NCBI GenBank assembly: GCA_026393755.1
Contig: JAPKZO010000028.1
Span: 124,001 to 188,000 of the forward strand
Length of the DNA: 64,000 nt
Reading direction: 5' to 3'
From: Acidobacteriota bacterium
GTDB taxonomy: Bacteria; Acidobacteriota; Vicinamibacteria; Vicinamibacterales; JAKQTR01
Positions 43,075 to 51,249 of the stretch are shown piece after piece (position 1 is the first letter of the stretch; every line of letters begins with the position of its first letter). The notes beneath the pieces are model-generated. The model was not told the DNA's origin and searched no databases. It worked only from the letters and a program-made list of their open reading frames with translations. The position numbers were made by a program, and so were the translations under genes.

Positions 43075-43815
43075 CTACTTCAGATGTCGCCCGCCGTCGA
43101 CGCGAATCACTTCTCCTGTGATGAAATCCGATTCAATCAGAAACAGCACCGCTTTCGCCACCTCCGCCGCCCCTCCCCATCGGCCGAGCGGCGTGGCCTG
43201 TTCGACAGCCCGGATGCCTTCCTCATCCAACCCGGGCGGCGCAAGGATGGGTCCAGGAGCGATCGCGTTGACGAGAATCTGATCCCCGGCCAGTTCGAGT
43301 GCGAGCGCCTCGGTAAGGGCGATCACGCCACCCTTGGCCACGTAGTACGGCAGATATCCTGTGTAGCGGGTCCGTCGACTGGCCGGCAGCCAGTCGGCAA
43401 AGTTCACGATACGGCCGCCTCCCGCCGCCCGCATGTGCGGCACCGCCGCCGAGGCGCAGAGAAACGCCGCCCGCAAGTCAACGGTCAGCCCGCGGTCCCA
43501 CTGAACTTCGGTCAATTCGTCGAACGGCGTCGATGCGTAGGTCGACGCCATGCTGATCAGCACATCGAGCCGCCCGAGTTGCTTCACCGTCTCGGCAACC
43601 AGGGCGCGGCAATCGTCCGCCTGTGCGAGATCGGCCTTGATGCAGGCAGCTCGCCGGCCAGCGCCGCGAACAGCCGCCGCCGCCAGTTCGGCTTCTTCGC
43701 GAGACCGGTTGAAGCTCAGCCCGACATCCGCGCCGCGATCCGCAAGCTGAGTCGCCAGAACGGCGCCGATTCGCCTCGGGCCCGTGATGAGAACAACCCG
43801 ACCCTTCAATTCCAT
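43075..43815 (-). CDS. Pteridine-reductase-like short-chain dehydrogenase/reductase
   Basis: This 246-residue classical SDR has an N-terminal cofactor motif VVLITGPRRIGAVLATQLAD (the G-PRRIG form typical of pteridine reductases, which use NADPH), Asn in the DVLISMASTY region and YYVAK as the catalytic YxxxK. The usual Ser is missing and an Asp occurs in NFADWLP; pteridine reductases (PTR1/FolM) also have Asp instead of Ser. The spacing is 16 residues to the Tyr rather than 13. It ends IRVDGGRHLK. TAAGAT ends 6 nt before the ATG, suggesting a leaderless transcript. Confidence 0.88.
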   Translation of the reverse strand: MELKGRVVLITGPRRIGAVLATQLADRGADVGLSFNRSREEAELAAAAVRGAGRRAACIKADLAQADDCRALVAETVKQLGRLDVLISMASTYASTPFDELTEVQWDRGLTVDLRAAFLCASAAVPHMRAAGGGRIVNFADWLPASRRTRYTGYLPYYVAKGGVIALTEALALELAGDQILVNAIAPGPILAPPGLDEEGIRAVEQATPLGRWGGAAEVAKAVLFLIESDFITGEVIRVDGGRHLK

Positions 43816-43821
43816 ACCGCT

Positions 43822-43827
43822 ATCTTA
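43822..43827 (-). promoter_or_regulatory. -10 box of a probable leaderless promoter (SDR gene)
   Basis: TAAGAT on the minus strand ends 6 nt before the ATG at 43815, with no Shine-Dalgarno between. Confidence 0.5.
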
Positions 43828-43863
43828 CCGCCGGGGCCAGTAGCGGTTCGGGCGTCCCCTAGC

Positions 43864-44265
43864 CTACTCAACCAGCTCGACCCCGGTGAACGGATCGACG
43901 GCAGCCGCGAGAGCGCGGTCGCGCGTCACCAGGTCTGCACCGAGGAACCCGGCAAGCCACATATAGCTCGCGTCGTATGGCGACAAACCTGTGGCATTCG
44001 CCAACACGACGACATCCATCGGATTCGGATCCATCCAGACGATACCCTTCCGAGGATCGAGCGTCAGTTCAAGAGCCGTCAGAATCTCGCGTGTCCGTTC
44101 AGGGCGCTGCCGACATTTCTTGCGCGCCACGTTCGCCATCTCATACTGGAGCAACGTCGGGGCATACAGAGTCGCGCCGTCAAGTCGCACGCTCCACTCC
44201 TGAGCCATCGACTCGCCGAACGTGATCGCCGCAAGCACTGATGTGTCGACGACGACGCGCCTCAT
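43864..44265 (-). CDS. vapC: PIN domain ribonuclease toxin, VapC family
   Basis: This 133-residue PIN-domain protein has the acidic quartet D7 (VVDTSVL), E42 (QYEMANV), D98 (SPYDASYMWLA) and D116 (VTRDRALA). VapC toxins are Mg-dependent endoribonucleases that cleave tRNA or rRNA. The ATG overlaps the antitoxin stop by 4 nt, the usual arrangement for coupled translation with antitoxin made first. RNA target unknown. Confidence 0.94.
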   Translation of the reverse strand: MRRVVVDTSVLAAITFGESMAQEWSVRLDGATLYAPTLLQYEMANVARKKCRQRPERTREILTALELTLDPRKGIVWMDPNPMDVVVLANATGLSPYDASYMWLAGFLGADLVTRDRALAAAVDPFTGVELVE

Positions 44266-44501
44266 CGGCTTCTCTCATCGCGATCTTCACGGACGATCTG
44301 CGTCGAATCGTCGTCGGTGTGGAGCCCAAGCTTCTGAATCTCCTGCCACAGCGCCATCGCCTTGAACGGCCGGGCGCGAGTGTGCGTTTCAACCATCGCC
44401 ATCAACTCGCCCTGCAGCGACCGATGATTCCATCGCGCGCGATCCCGCAGCGCCTCTGCCAGTTCGTCGGGCACTTCCTTGATTGAGAGATTGACGGGCA
44501 T
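44262..44501 (-). CDS. vapB: Antitoxin of the VapB/FitA ribbon-helix-helix type
   Basis: This 79-residue protein begins MPVNLSIKEVPDELAEALRD, a ribbon-helix-helix (FitA/Arc-type) strand-helix pattern, followed by ARWNHRSLQGELMAMVETH and a C-terminal tail that would bind the PIN toxin. The start at 44501 is set by GGAGG about 8 nt upstream; a frame opening at 44516 would place the start inside the Shine-Dalgarno region. The operator candidate at 44511-44523 overlaps the ribosome-binding site, consistent with autorepression. Confidence 0.92.
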   Translation of the reverse strand: MPVNLSIKEVPDELAEALRDRARWNHRSLQGELMAMVETHTRARPFKAMALWQEIQKLGLHTDDDSTQIVREDRDERSR

Positions 44502-44510
44502 CTGTTTTGC

Positions 44511-44523
44511 CTCCAATATGGAG
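44511..44523. promoter_or_regulatory. Candidate autoregulatory operator of vapBC
   Basis: CTCCA-ATA-TGGAG is a perfect inverted repeat with an AT centre. It sits just downstream of the -10 box and overlaps the vapB Shine-Dalgarno sequence. Confidence 0.6.
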
Positions 44524-44525
44524 CT

Positions 44526-44555
44526 ATTATGAATCCATTACGGAGGCAGTGTCAA
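44526..44555 (-). promoter_or_regulatory. Sigma70-like promoter of vapBC
   Basis: On the minus strand TTGACA (44555-44550) and CATAAT (44531-44526) are separated by 18 bp. This is the only near-consensus -35/-10 pair I found in the window. Confidence 0.7.
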
Positions 44556-44634
44556 TACCTTGCATCGGAATGGCCCCGCAGACCGGACCGCTCGCGTGTG
44601 GCATACTTGATTCCGCCAGTCACTCGCGGCCGTC

Positions 44635-44729
44635 AATCACTCCCGGTGTGATAATCACTCCCGGAGTAATTACGAAACTGTAATCACTCCGGGAGTAATT
44701 GGGCGGCGGTAATCACTCCGGGAGTGTTA
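44635..44729. repeat. Array of four copies of the 19-bp interrupted palindrome
   Basis: Copies begin at 44635 (degenerate), 44653, 44682 and 44711. The last three are spaced 29 bp and the first 18 bp from the second. Copy 44653 has the C-centred form AATCACTCCCGGAGTAATT; copies 44682 and 44711 have a G centre (AATCACTCCGGGAGTAATT and a variant). The interposed 10-bp segments differ. The array lies between the divergent vapBC promoter and the aminotransferase gene, ending 12 bp before its ATG at 44742. Confidence 0.88.
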
Positions 44730-44741
44730 CTCAGGTTCAGC

Positions 44742-45968
44742 ATGCCGACGATGAACGCAGAAAGACAAACGGCCATCCCGGTCGCCAACCGCGTCGAGGG
44801 CTTCACCTACGCCATTCGGAACATCGTCTCGGAGGCTCGGAAAGTCGAGGCCGCCGGGCGAACGGTGAAGTACCTGAACATCGGCGATCCCATCCCGTTT
44901 GGCTTCAAGACGCCAGCCCACCTGATCGAGAGCGTGATCAAAGCCCTGCGCGACGGCCACAACGGCTACGGCCCCTCGCCCGGCATTCAGCCCGCGCGGG
45001 ATGCGGTGGCCGCCGACTTCTCGGCTCGCGGCGTCCCGATGACCCCCGATCGCGTCGTGCTGACCGCGGGCACGTCAGAAGGCATCGAGATCGCATTGAA
45101 CGCGCTCGTCAATCCGGGCGACGAAGTGCTCATCCCGATGCCGACCTATCCGCTCTACACCGCGGTGACAGCCAAGATCTCGGCGCGGACGATCTACTAC
45201 CGGACCGATCCGAATCGAGAGTGGTTGCCGGACGTCGATCAGATCAAGTCACTCATCACGCCGCGCACTCGTGCGCTGGTCGTCATCGATCCCAACAATC
45301 CCACCGGCGCCATCTATCCCGACAGCATCCGCCGCGAACTGCTGACCCTCGCCGACACGCACGGCTTCGTGCTGCTGGCCGATGAGGTCTACGCCGATCT
45401 GTCTTACGCCGCGACGGCCCCGCCGATGGCCAGCCTCGCGACTGACGCGCCAGTGATCTCGTTCGGCAGTCTGTCGAAAGCCTATCTCGCGCCTGGCTGG
45501 CGGGCAGGCTGGATGGCTGTCGGGACGAACCCGCGCCTCGAGGGCGTGCTGGCGGGCATTCGCAAACTCGCTGACGGGCGGCTGTGCGCAACCGTGCCGA
45601 TGCAGTACGCCATCACGGCCGCGCTCACCGGCGACCGGTCGCACCAGGTGGCCTTCAGGGCCGCGCTTCGCGAACGGGCCGCGTTGACGGTCGCTCGCTT
45701 GAACGCAATCCCCGGAATGCGTTGCGTCGCGCCGAAAGGCGCGTTCTATGCGATGCCGCAAGTGACGTTGCCGGCGGGCCGTACAGACGAGGATTACGTG
45801 CTGGCCCTGTTGCGCGAGGCTGGCGTGCTCTGCGTGCATGGATCCGGATTCGGCATGCCGCCCGAGCAGGGATTCTTTCGCGTTGTCTTCCTCGCCTCGC
45901 CTGCCGAATTGAGCCGGATCTACGACGACGTGGCGCAGTTCACGAGGGAGTACCTCGCGCGAGGATAG
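44742..45968 (+). CDS. Alanine/aspartate-type aminotransferase (AlaA-like)
   Basis: This protein of about 408 residues has the family opening YAIRNIV...GRTVKYLNIGDPIPFGF, characteristic of AlaA-type alanine aminotransferases, then VVIDPNNPTGAIY, LADEVYADLSY, the PLP lysine in SFGSLSKAYLAPGWRAGWMA and the C-terminal FFRVVFLASPAEL (substrate Arg). It probably interconverts pyruvate and alanine with glutamate. ATG 44742 is used; the only weak ribosome-binding signal is AGG 7-9 nt upstream. The nearest copy of the repeat array ends 12 bp before the ATG. The GT2 gene follows after 19 bp. Confidence 0.92.
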   Translation: MPTMNAERQTAIPVANRVEGFTYAIRNIVSEARKVEAAGRTVKYLNIGDPIPFGFKTPAHLIESVIKALRDGHNGYGPSPGIQPARDAVAADFSARGVPMTPDRVVLTAGTSEGIEIALNALVNPGDEVLIPMPTYPLYTAVTAKISARTIYYRTDPNREWLPDVDQIKSLITPRTRALVVIDPNNPTGAIYPDSIRRELLTLADTHGFVLLADEVYADLSYAATAPPMASLATDAPVISFGSLSKAYLAPGWRAGWMAVGTNPRLEGVLAGIRKLADGRLCATVPMQYAITAALTGDRSHQVAFRAALRERAALTVARLNAIPGMRCVAPKGAFYAMPQVTLPAGRTDEDYVLALLREAGVLCVHGSGFGMPPEQGFFRVVFLASPAELSRIYDDVAQFTREYLARG

Positions 45969-45987
45969 CGCTTACGAAGGATCTGGG

Positions 45988-46779
45988 GTGAGCGTGCGAG
46001 CCTTCATCGTCATCCCCGCCTACAACGAATCAGCCCGCTTGCCGGGGCTCCTGGCTCAGTTGGCAGACTATCTGCGATCCGACGCCGCCCGGACAGCGGG
46101 CCTCGTCGTTCATTTCTGCATCGTCGACGATGGAAGCCGCCAGGAACAGTTCGCGGCCGCGGAACAACTGGTGCGCGAGTGCGGGTTTGGCGCGGCGGTC
46201 CGGCTTATTCGCCTCAACCGCAACCAGGGAAAGGGCGGCGCCATCCGCGCGGGTTTCCGAATCGGGCTGGCCGAAGCGTTCGACTACCTGGGCTTTATCG
46301 ACGCAGACTGTGCCGTCTCCGTGCCGGAAATGCACCGTGCGCTGGTGTATCTGGTGGGGGCGCATCGAGACGCAGGCGTCGCCGGCGTGATCGGGTCTCG
46401 TGTCTGCATGCTTGGCCGATCGGTGGTGCGCAATCCGCTCCGGCATTATCTCGGGCGCATCTTTGCCACGTTCGTCTCGGAGTGGTTCGGCCAGGCCGTC
46501 TACGACACGCAGTGCGGTCTGAAGATCTTCGAACGGGAGGCGTTGCAGTGCCACCTGGAAACCCCCGACGACGATCGGTGGGTCTGGGATACCGAGCTTC
46601 TCATGGCCATGCTGTACGCGGGGGAGCGGATTCACGAGTTCCCGGTTGATTGGCGGGAAGCGGGTGGTTCGAAAGTGTCAATGGTGCGCGATCCTCTGGT
46701 GATGATCTGGCACCTGGTCAAGTTCAGGAAGCGGCTTCGGATGCAAGGCGCGGTGCCTCGCCGGTCGGAGATCGCGTGA
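45988..46779 (+). CDS. Glycosyltransferase family 2, DPM1/GtrB-like
   Basis: This 263-residue protein has the GT-A fold: AFIVIPAYNESARLPGLLAQ, CIVDDGSRQEQF, NQGKGGAIRAGF and FIDADCAVSVPEM (DxD). Further on, YDTQCGLKIFEREALQCHL is typical of dolichol-phosphate/undecaprenyl-phosphate sugar synthases. No C-terminal membrane segments are visible, so it is a soluble DPM1 type. It probably makes a polyprenyl-phosphate sugar donor. The two GT39 transferases directly downstream use such donors, and the first overlaps this gene by 4 nt. The start is GTG. Confidence 0.92.
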   Translation: MSVRAFIVIPAYNESARLPGLLAQLADYLRSDAARTAGLVVHFCIVDDGSRQEQFAAAEQLVRECGFGAAVRLIRLNRNQGKGGAIRAGFRIGLAEAFDYLGFIDADCAVSVPEMHRALVYLVGAHRDAGVAGVIGSRVCMLGRSVVRNPLRHYLGRIFATFVSEWFGQAVYDTQCGLKIFEREALQCHLETPDDDRWVWDTELLMAMLYAGERIHEFPVDWREAGGSKVSMVRDPLVMIWHLVKFRKRLRMQGAVPRRSEIA

Positions 46780-48590
46780 CCGACGGCCGGGGTCGTTTCC
46801 GACGGCTGACCGCCCGGATGTCGCACGACGGCCTCTGGCTGCTGCTGGTCGGGGCGCTCTTCTGCCTTCCGCTCTTCGTCGGCCTCGGGCGCATTGACAT
46901 GCAGAGCGACGAGGCCATCTATTCCTTCGGCGCCGACGCGATGGCGGCGTCGGGGGACTGGCTGACGCCCAGGAGTTGTCCGTGGGAGACCGTCGCGTTT
47001 CTCGAGAAGCCTCCGCTGAAGTTCTGGATCGTGGCCGCGCCCATTCGCCTGGGCCTTCTGCCTGACAACGAATTCGGGCTCCGCTTCTGGGATGCGGTCT
47101 TCGGCAGCGCGGCGTTCCTGTATCTGTTCGCGATCGGTCGCCGGATTGGCGGCCCGATGTGCGGCGTGACCGCCGTGTTGATGCTTTTCGTTCATCGTCC
47201 GCTGCTGTTCGAGCACGGCCTGCGCAGCAACAACATGGAAGCGGCACTCGTGCTCGCCTACTGCGGAGGCCTTTTTCACTTCCTGAAGTGGAGAACATCC
47301 AGCGAGGACTCGCGAGGGTGGATCCACGTTTTCGCCATCGCCTTGTGCTTCGTGCTGGCGTTCATGACGAAGTTCGTCGCCGCGCTGTTCCTGCCGGTGA
47401 TCATCGCTGCGTCCCTTGTGTTGAGCCGGGACGATCGTTTGCGGTTTGCCCGGCGGTGGCGTGTCTGGCTGGCGGCGGCCACGCTGGCCGGGGTGTTGAT
47501 TGTGCCGTGGTTTATCTACCAGTACGTCCGCTTCGGTGCGTTGTTCTGGGAGAGCCTGTTCGGTGCGGCGGTCTATACGCGGTTTACGTCCTACCTCGAT
47601 CCGACCCACGTCGAGCCCTGGCACTTCTACTTCAGCACGATCTGGCGCGAGTTGGCAGCCGCGCAGACATTGGTGTGGACGTTGGGCGGCCTCGGCCTGA
47701 TCGTCTGGAGAACGATGCGGACGGGTTGGTCTGATGGGGCCACGATCCTGCTCTGGTTTGGATTGCCGCTCGGTCTCATCTCGCTCGGAACGTCGAAGCT
47801 CTATCACTACGCGTATCCCTTCCTGCCGCCTCTGGCCCTGGCGGCAGGCTACCTGGCTTCCGTCGCGCTCAGGGCCCTTGTGAAAACGTTCTCCTGGCTC
47901 CACGAGCGGGGGGACCGGATCCTCCCGCGCGCGGCGCGAGAAGCGCTGGATCTGCCGGCGGTGCGACGGCTGCTATTGATCGTTATCGTGGCGAGCAGCC
48001 TCATCGTCATATCGACGCTCGTCCTCGGTCCCGTCAAGATTGCATTCTGGGGGGCGGTGCTGCTGCGTGCCTCGTCGCCGTACCGCGTGCTCCCGATCGT
48101 CGTGCTGGCCTTCATCTTCTGCCGGCGAGCCGGCCCGCTGGCGATGATGGTCGCCCTGCTGATGGTCGCGGCGATGCTTCCTCTCGATGCGTATCGGCGC
48201 GACCTTTCGCAGATGACGGTGGAACATCATCCCCTGCGCTCGCTGCGGGACTGCGTTCGGCAAGTCGCCACAAGCGACTCCAACGCGGCTGGCCGGCCGC
48301 CCGTCTATGTGGAGAACGGCAACATCAGTCATCCGGCCGCCTTCTACCTGCGCACGCTCGGCAGGTGGTCGCCTGAGGCTCCGTCTGATGCCAGCGTCCA
48401 TGCGTCTGTCTATCTGAAGCCGCGTCCGGTTCTGCTGGCGGAGGCCCGTTTCCATACGATGGAAGGCGCGGGGCCGACAGGCGGTGGCCTGGCGGATGTT
48501 CTGGCGGTCCCCGTGCTGGGCGACGTGCTGCTGCTGCCGGGTCCGTATGGTGCGTGCGCGATCGATTACGTCCGCGCCCTACGTCGGTGA
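46776..48590 (+). CDS. Glycosyltransferase family 39 (ArnT/PMT-like) membrane protein, copy 1
   Basis: This protein of about 604 residues has about 10-12 membrane segments. The first extracytoplasmic loop holds the catalytic acidic motif (IDMQSDEAIYSFGADAMAAS) and the substrate loop VAFLEKPPLKFWIVAAPIRL, both conserved in ArnT/PMT-type lipid-donor transferases. A periplasmic C-terminal domain follows the last membrane segment. GTG 46776 overlaps the GT2 stop (GTGA); ATG 46818 is an alternative. It transfers a sugar from a polyprenyl-phosphate carrier to a lipid or protein acceptor that is not identifiable. A paralogue lies immediately downstream. Confidence 0.9.
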   Translation: MTDGRGRFRRLTARMSHDGLWLLLVGALFCLPLFVGLGRIDMQSDEAIYSFGADAMAASGDWLTPRSCPWETVAFLEKPPLKFWIVAAPIRLGLLPDNEFGLRFWDAVFGSAAFLYLFAIGRRIGGPMCGVTAVLMLFVHRPLLFEHGLRSNNMEAALVLAYCGGLFHFLKWRTSSEDSRGWIHVFAIALCFVLAFMTKFVAALFLPVIIAASLVLSRDDRLRFARRWRVWLAAATLAGVLIVPWFIYQYVRFGALFWESLFGAAVYTRFTSYLDPTHVEPWHFYFSTIWRELAAAQTLVWTLGGLGLIVWRTMRTGWSDGATILLWFGLPLGLISLGTSKLYHYAYPFLPPLALAAGYLASVALRALVKTFSWLHERGDRILPRAAREALDLPAVRRLLLIVIVASSLIVISTLVLGPVKIAFWGAVLLRASSPYRVLPIVVLAFIFCRRAGPLAMMVALLMVAAMLPLDAYRRDLSQMTVEHHPLRSLRDCVRQVATSDSNAAGRPPVYVENGNISHPAAFYLRTLGRWSPEAPSDASVHASVYLKPRPVLLAEARFHTMEGAGPTGGGLADVLAVPVLGDVLLLPGPYGACAIDYVRALRR

Positions 48591-48680
48591 TGGCTTCGTC
48601 GCGGCGAGCGTCCTCCGTGTCGGTCTGGCCTCGGGTTCTCGGGAGGTGGCGTGTTCAAGCCTGATGGTGGGAGTGGCGCG

Positions 48681-50666
48681 ATGATCGCCGACGAAACCCG
48701 CGCGCGAACCCTTGCGGACGCGGTCTGGATCTGGCTGCAACGCTGGCAGAAGCCGTTGTGGCTGGCGCTCGTCATGGTGATGTTCTGTGCGCCGTTGTTC
48801 GTGGGACTTGGCGGGACGGATCTGGACAACGACGAGGCGATCTACTCCTACGCGGTCGACAGCATCCTGGAGACGGGCGACTGGCTGAACCCGAGCAGCA
48901 GCCCGAATCCCGATATCGTGTTCGTCGAAAAGCCGCCGCTGAAGTTCTGGCTCGTCGCCCTGCCGATGCGAGTCGGCTTGCTCCCCCACACTGAGTTCGG
49001 GTTCCGGTTCTGGGACGCACTATTCGCCAGCGCCGCGTTTCTATATGTGTTTGCCCTGGCGCGGCGCATGGCGGGGCCGCTCTGCGGCCTGATTGCGTTG
49101 TTTGTCCTGTACGCGTTTCCGCCCCTGTTGTTCATCCACGGTCTGCGCGCCAACGTCATGGAGGCACCGCTCGTCCTGGCCTATTGCGGCGGGGTCTTCC
49201 ACTTTCTGCGTTGGTCAGCGTCGATCGATCCTGGCCCGCGAAGGTGGCACGCGTTGGCTGTGGGTCTGTTCTTCGTCCTCGGCTTCATGACCAAGTTCGT
49301 CGCTGTTCTCTTCCTGCCGATGATCCTCATCACGACGAGCCTGCTGGTTCCGGCGATGCGCGCGAAACTCCGCCGCGACTGGCGGTTGTGGGGAGGCGTG
49401 GCGGCGCTCGCAGCGGCGCTCATCGTTCCCTGGTTCGCCTACGAGGCGGTCCACGTCGGCCATTTTCTCTGGGACGTCATATTCACCACACACGTGGTCC
49501 AGCGGATGACCGGCACGCTTGAGCCTGGGCATCTGCAGCCGTGGAGCTTCTATCTCTCGGAACTCGACGCGTGGACGCTCGGATCTGGGACGGTGTGGTT
49601 GGCCGCGGCCGGCGGGCTGCTGATCGTGGTGCGATCCGTGCGGGATCGCTGGCCGGAAGGCATCGCGGTGCTGATCTGGGCTGTGTTGCCGTTGACGGCG
49701 ATCTCGTTCGGCACTTCGAAACTGCTGCACTACGTGTACCCATTCTTGCCGCCATTCGCGCTGGCAGCCGGATATGCCATCAGTTCGCTCCTCGAAATGT
49801 CCCGCGTTCCCACCGATCGGTTGACCACGATGCTGCATGAGCGGTCGCTCGGGCTGAAGATGCCCCGGAGCCTGCGCACCGTATTCCTGATGATGGGTGC
49901 CACGGCAACGGCGCTGGCCGTCGTGGCGCTGGTCTACGGGCCGATCGAGATTTGGGTGGGGGCGGTCAGGATCTTCCGCAATGCATCGATCTTTCGCCCG
50001 ACGGCGTTCGCCCTGGTGTTCGGCTTCCTGGGAGGGTTGGGGCTCACCGTCGCGCGACCGGCGGTTATCGTCATGCTCATGACGCTGGTGCCGATTCCGC
50101 AGTACCGCTCGACGCTGGCCCGCACCGTGGTCGAACAGCACACGCTTCGGTCGGCAAGAGACTGCGTTCTCGAGGTGCGCGACCAGGAACGCCGTGCTGG
50201 CAGGGCGACTCCGGCGCTGCTCGCCGCACTGCCCCCGGACCGTTTCGTGCACCCCTTCTATTTCTACATGCGCGGCGCCGGTTTCGAGTGGGCCAACCCT
50301 GTCTCGGACAACACGTTGGCTGACGCGCTCCACCTCGCCGGAGGCCAGCGGCCGGTTCTGTTGCCTTTGGATCGCTATGTGGAGTTCGTTCGGGGGCGTT
50401 CACGAGTACCAATCCAGCCATGGCCTCCCGCGCTGTCGACGTGGGCCGGCCCGATGCCAGCCGTTGCCGCGTGGATCAGCCGGTCGCAGGCCATCGGCGT
50501 AGTCGGCCTCGAGGTGGCCAGCGTCCAACTCCTGCTGCCCGGACCCTATGCTGGCTGCGGCACGCCGCGCGTGGGTCCGCTGCTGCCAACTGCGTGGTCT
50601 CCAGGGCCGTGGCGATCAGCGGACATCTTCGTCGGTGATTCGGATTCGGGCAGCCGTCATCGATGA
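48681..50666 (+). CDS. Glycosyltransferase family 39 (ArnT/PMT-like) membrane protein, copy 2
   Basis: This protein of about 661 residues is a clear paralogue of the preceding gene. It shares GGTDLDNDEAIYSYAVDSIL, VFVEKPPLKFWLVALPMRVG and the same membrane layout, but has a longer C-terminal part. ATG 48681 is preferred because GGGAG lies 7 nt upstream; GTG 48651 is an alternative. The pair may differ in acceptor or act in sequence. The gap of about 90 bp to the first copy has no clear promoter. Confidence 0.9.
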   Translation: MIADETRARTLADAVWIWLQRWQKPLWLALVMVMFCAPLFVGLGGTDLDNDEAIYSYAVDSILETGDWLNPSSSPNPDIVFVEKPPLKFWLVALPMRVGLLPHTEFGFRFWDALFASAAFLYVFALARRMAGPLCGLIALFVLYAFPPLLFIHGLRANVMEAPLVLAYCGGVFHFLRWSASIDPGPRRWHALAVGLFFVLGFMTKFVAVLFLPMILITTSLLVPAMRAKLRRDWRLWGGVAALAAALIVPWFAYEAVHVGHFLWDVIFTTHVVQRMTGTLEPGHLQPWSFYLSELDAWTLGSGTVWLAAAGGLLIVVRSVRDRWPEGIAVLIWAVLPLTAISFGTSKLLHYVYPFLPPFALAAGYAISSLLEMSRVPTDRLTTMLHERSLGLKMPRSLRTVFLMMGATATALAVVALVYGPIEIWVGAVRIFRNASIFRPTAFALVFGFLGGLGLTVARPAVIVMLMTLVPIPQYRSTLARTVVEQHTLRSARDCVLEVRDQERRAGRATPALLAALPPDRFVHPFYFYMRGAGFEWANPVSDNTLADALHLAGGQRPVLLPLDRYVEFVRGRSRVPIQPWPPALSTWAGPMPAVAAWISRSQAIGVVGLEVASVQLLLPGPYAGCGTPRVGPLLPTAWSPGPWRSADIFVGDSDSGSRHR

Positions 50667-50731
50667 ACACGGGACCGCGATTCGGTGTTGTCTTGTTTTC
50701 CGACTTCCATCACAAGTTGTCGCGTGCCGAT

Positions 50732-50761
50732 CTGACCGATCGACAGAAATACCCTTAAAAT
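50732..50761 (+). promoter_or_regulatory. Candidate promoter upstream of the DUF5658 gene
   Basis: CTGACC (50732-50737) and TAAAAT (50756-50761) are separated by 18 bp. It lies about 165 bp before the GTG start. The 258-bp gap (50667-50925) shows nothing else clear. Confidence 0.35.
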
Positions 50762-50925
50762 GGCCCAAAGTGGGGCGGTCCGCGCGCTGATGCGTTTGTG
50801 ATCGCATCTTGCAGTATCGACGGTTGTCCGCCGGTCGCCGGCCATCTGGTCCGCGTGGCGGTCTCAAGGTCATCACACCAGAAATGGTCTCGAGTCGGGG
50901 CGGGATCGCTTCGGGGGAGGAAGTC

Positions 50926-51249
50926 GTGCGTCCGTTTCGGTGGAGTCCAACGCGATCGTGGTTTGGGGACGCCGTCATCCTGCTCTTTCTGCTCGCGCAG
51001 GCGGCCGACGGGATGTGTACCTATATCGGCCTTTCGACGATGGGCGTGGGGCTTGAAGCCAATCCCCTGTTGCTCACCCTCATCACGTCGTTCGGCCTCG
51101 GCGCCGCCCTCACCAGTGCCAAGATCTTCGCGGCCATCCTGGGCATGTCTCTGCATCGGCTTGGCGTGCACGGCATTCTCGCCGCGTTGACGGGTATCTA
51201 CGTGGTCGCCGCCCTGCTGCCATGGGTGGGGATCTTCCTGATGTACTGA
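50926..51249 (+). CDS. Small integral-membrane protein, DUF5658-like
   Basis: This protein of about 107 residues has three hydrophobic segments (FGDAVILLFLLAQAADGMC, LLTLITSFGLGAALTSAKIF, GILAALTGIYVVAALLPWVG). The conserved pattern around LLAQAADGMCTYIGLSTMG and VGLEANPLL matches the short DUF5658-type membrane proteins. A GGAGG precedes GTG 50926, so the long upstream extension (to 50809) is not used. It is tail-to-tail with the aldehyde dehydrogenase gene with no gap. Function unknown. Confidence 0.75.
   Translation: MRPFRWSPTRSWFGDAVILLFLLAQAADGMCTYIGLSTMGVGLEANPLLLTLITSFGLGAALTSAKIFAAILGMSLHRLGVHGILAALTGIYVVAALLPWVGIFLMY

Noticed and set aside
41727-43121. Plus-strand frame beginning with a CPxCGGK zinc-knuckle-like sequence
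   Set aside because: Only one knuckle, and the frame is antisense to the aminotransferase.
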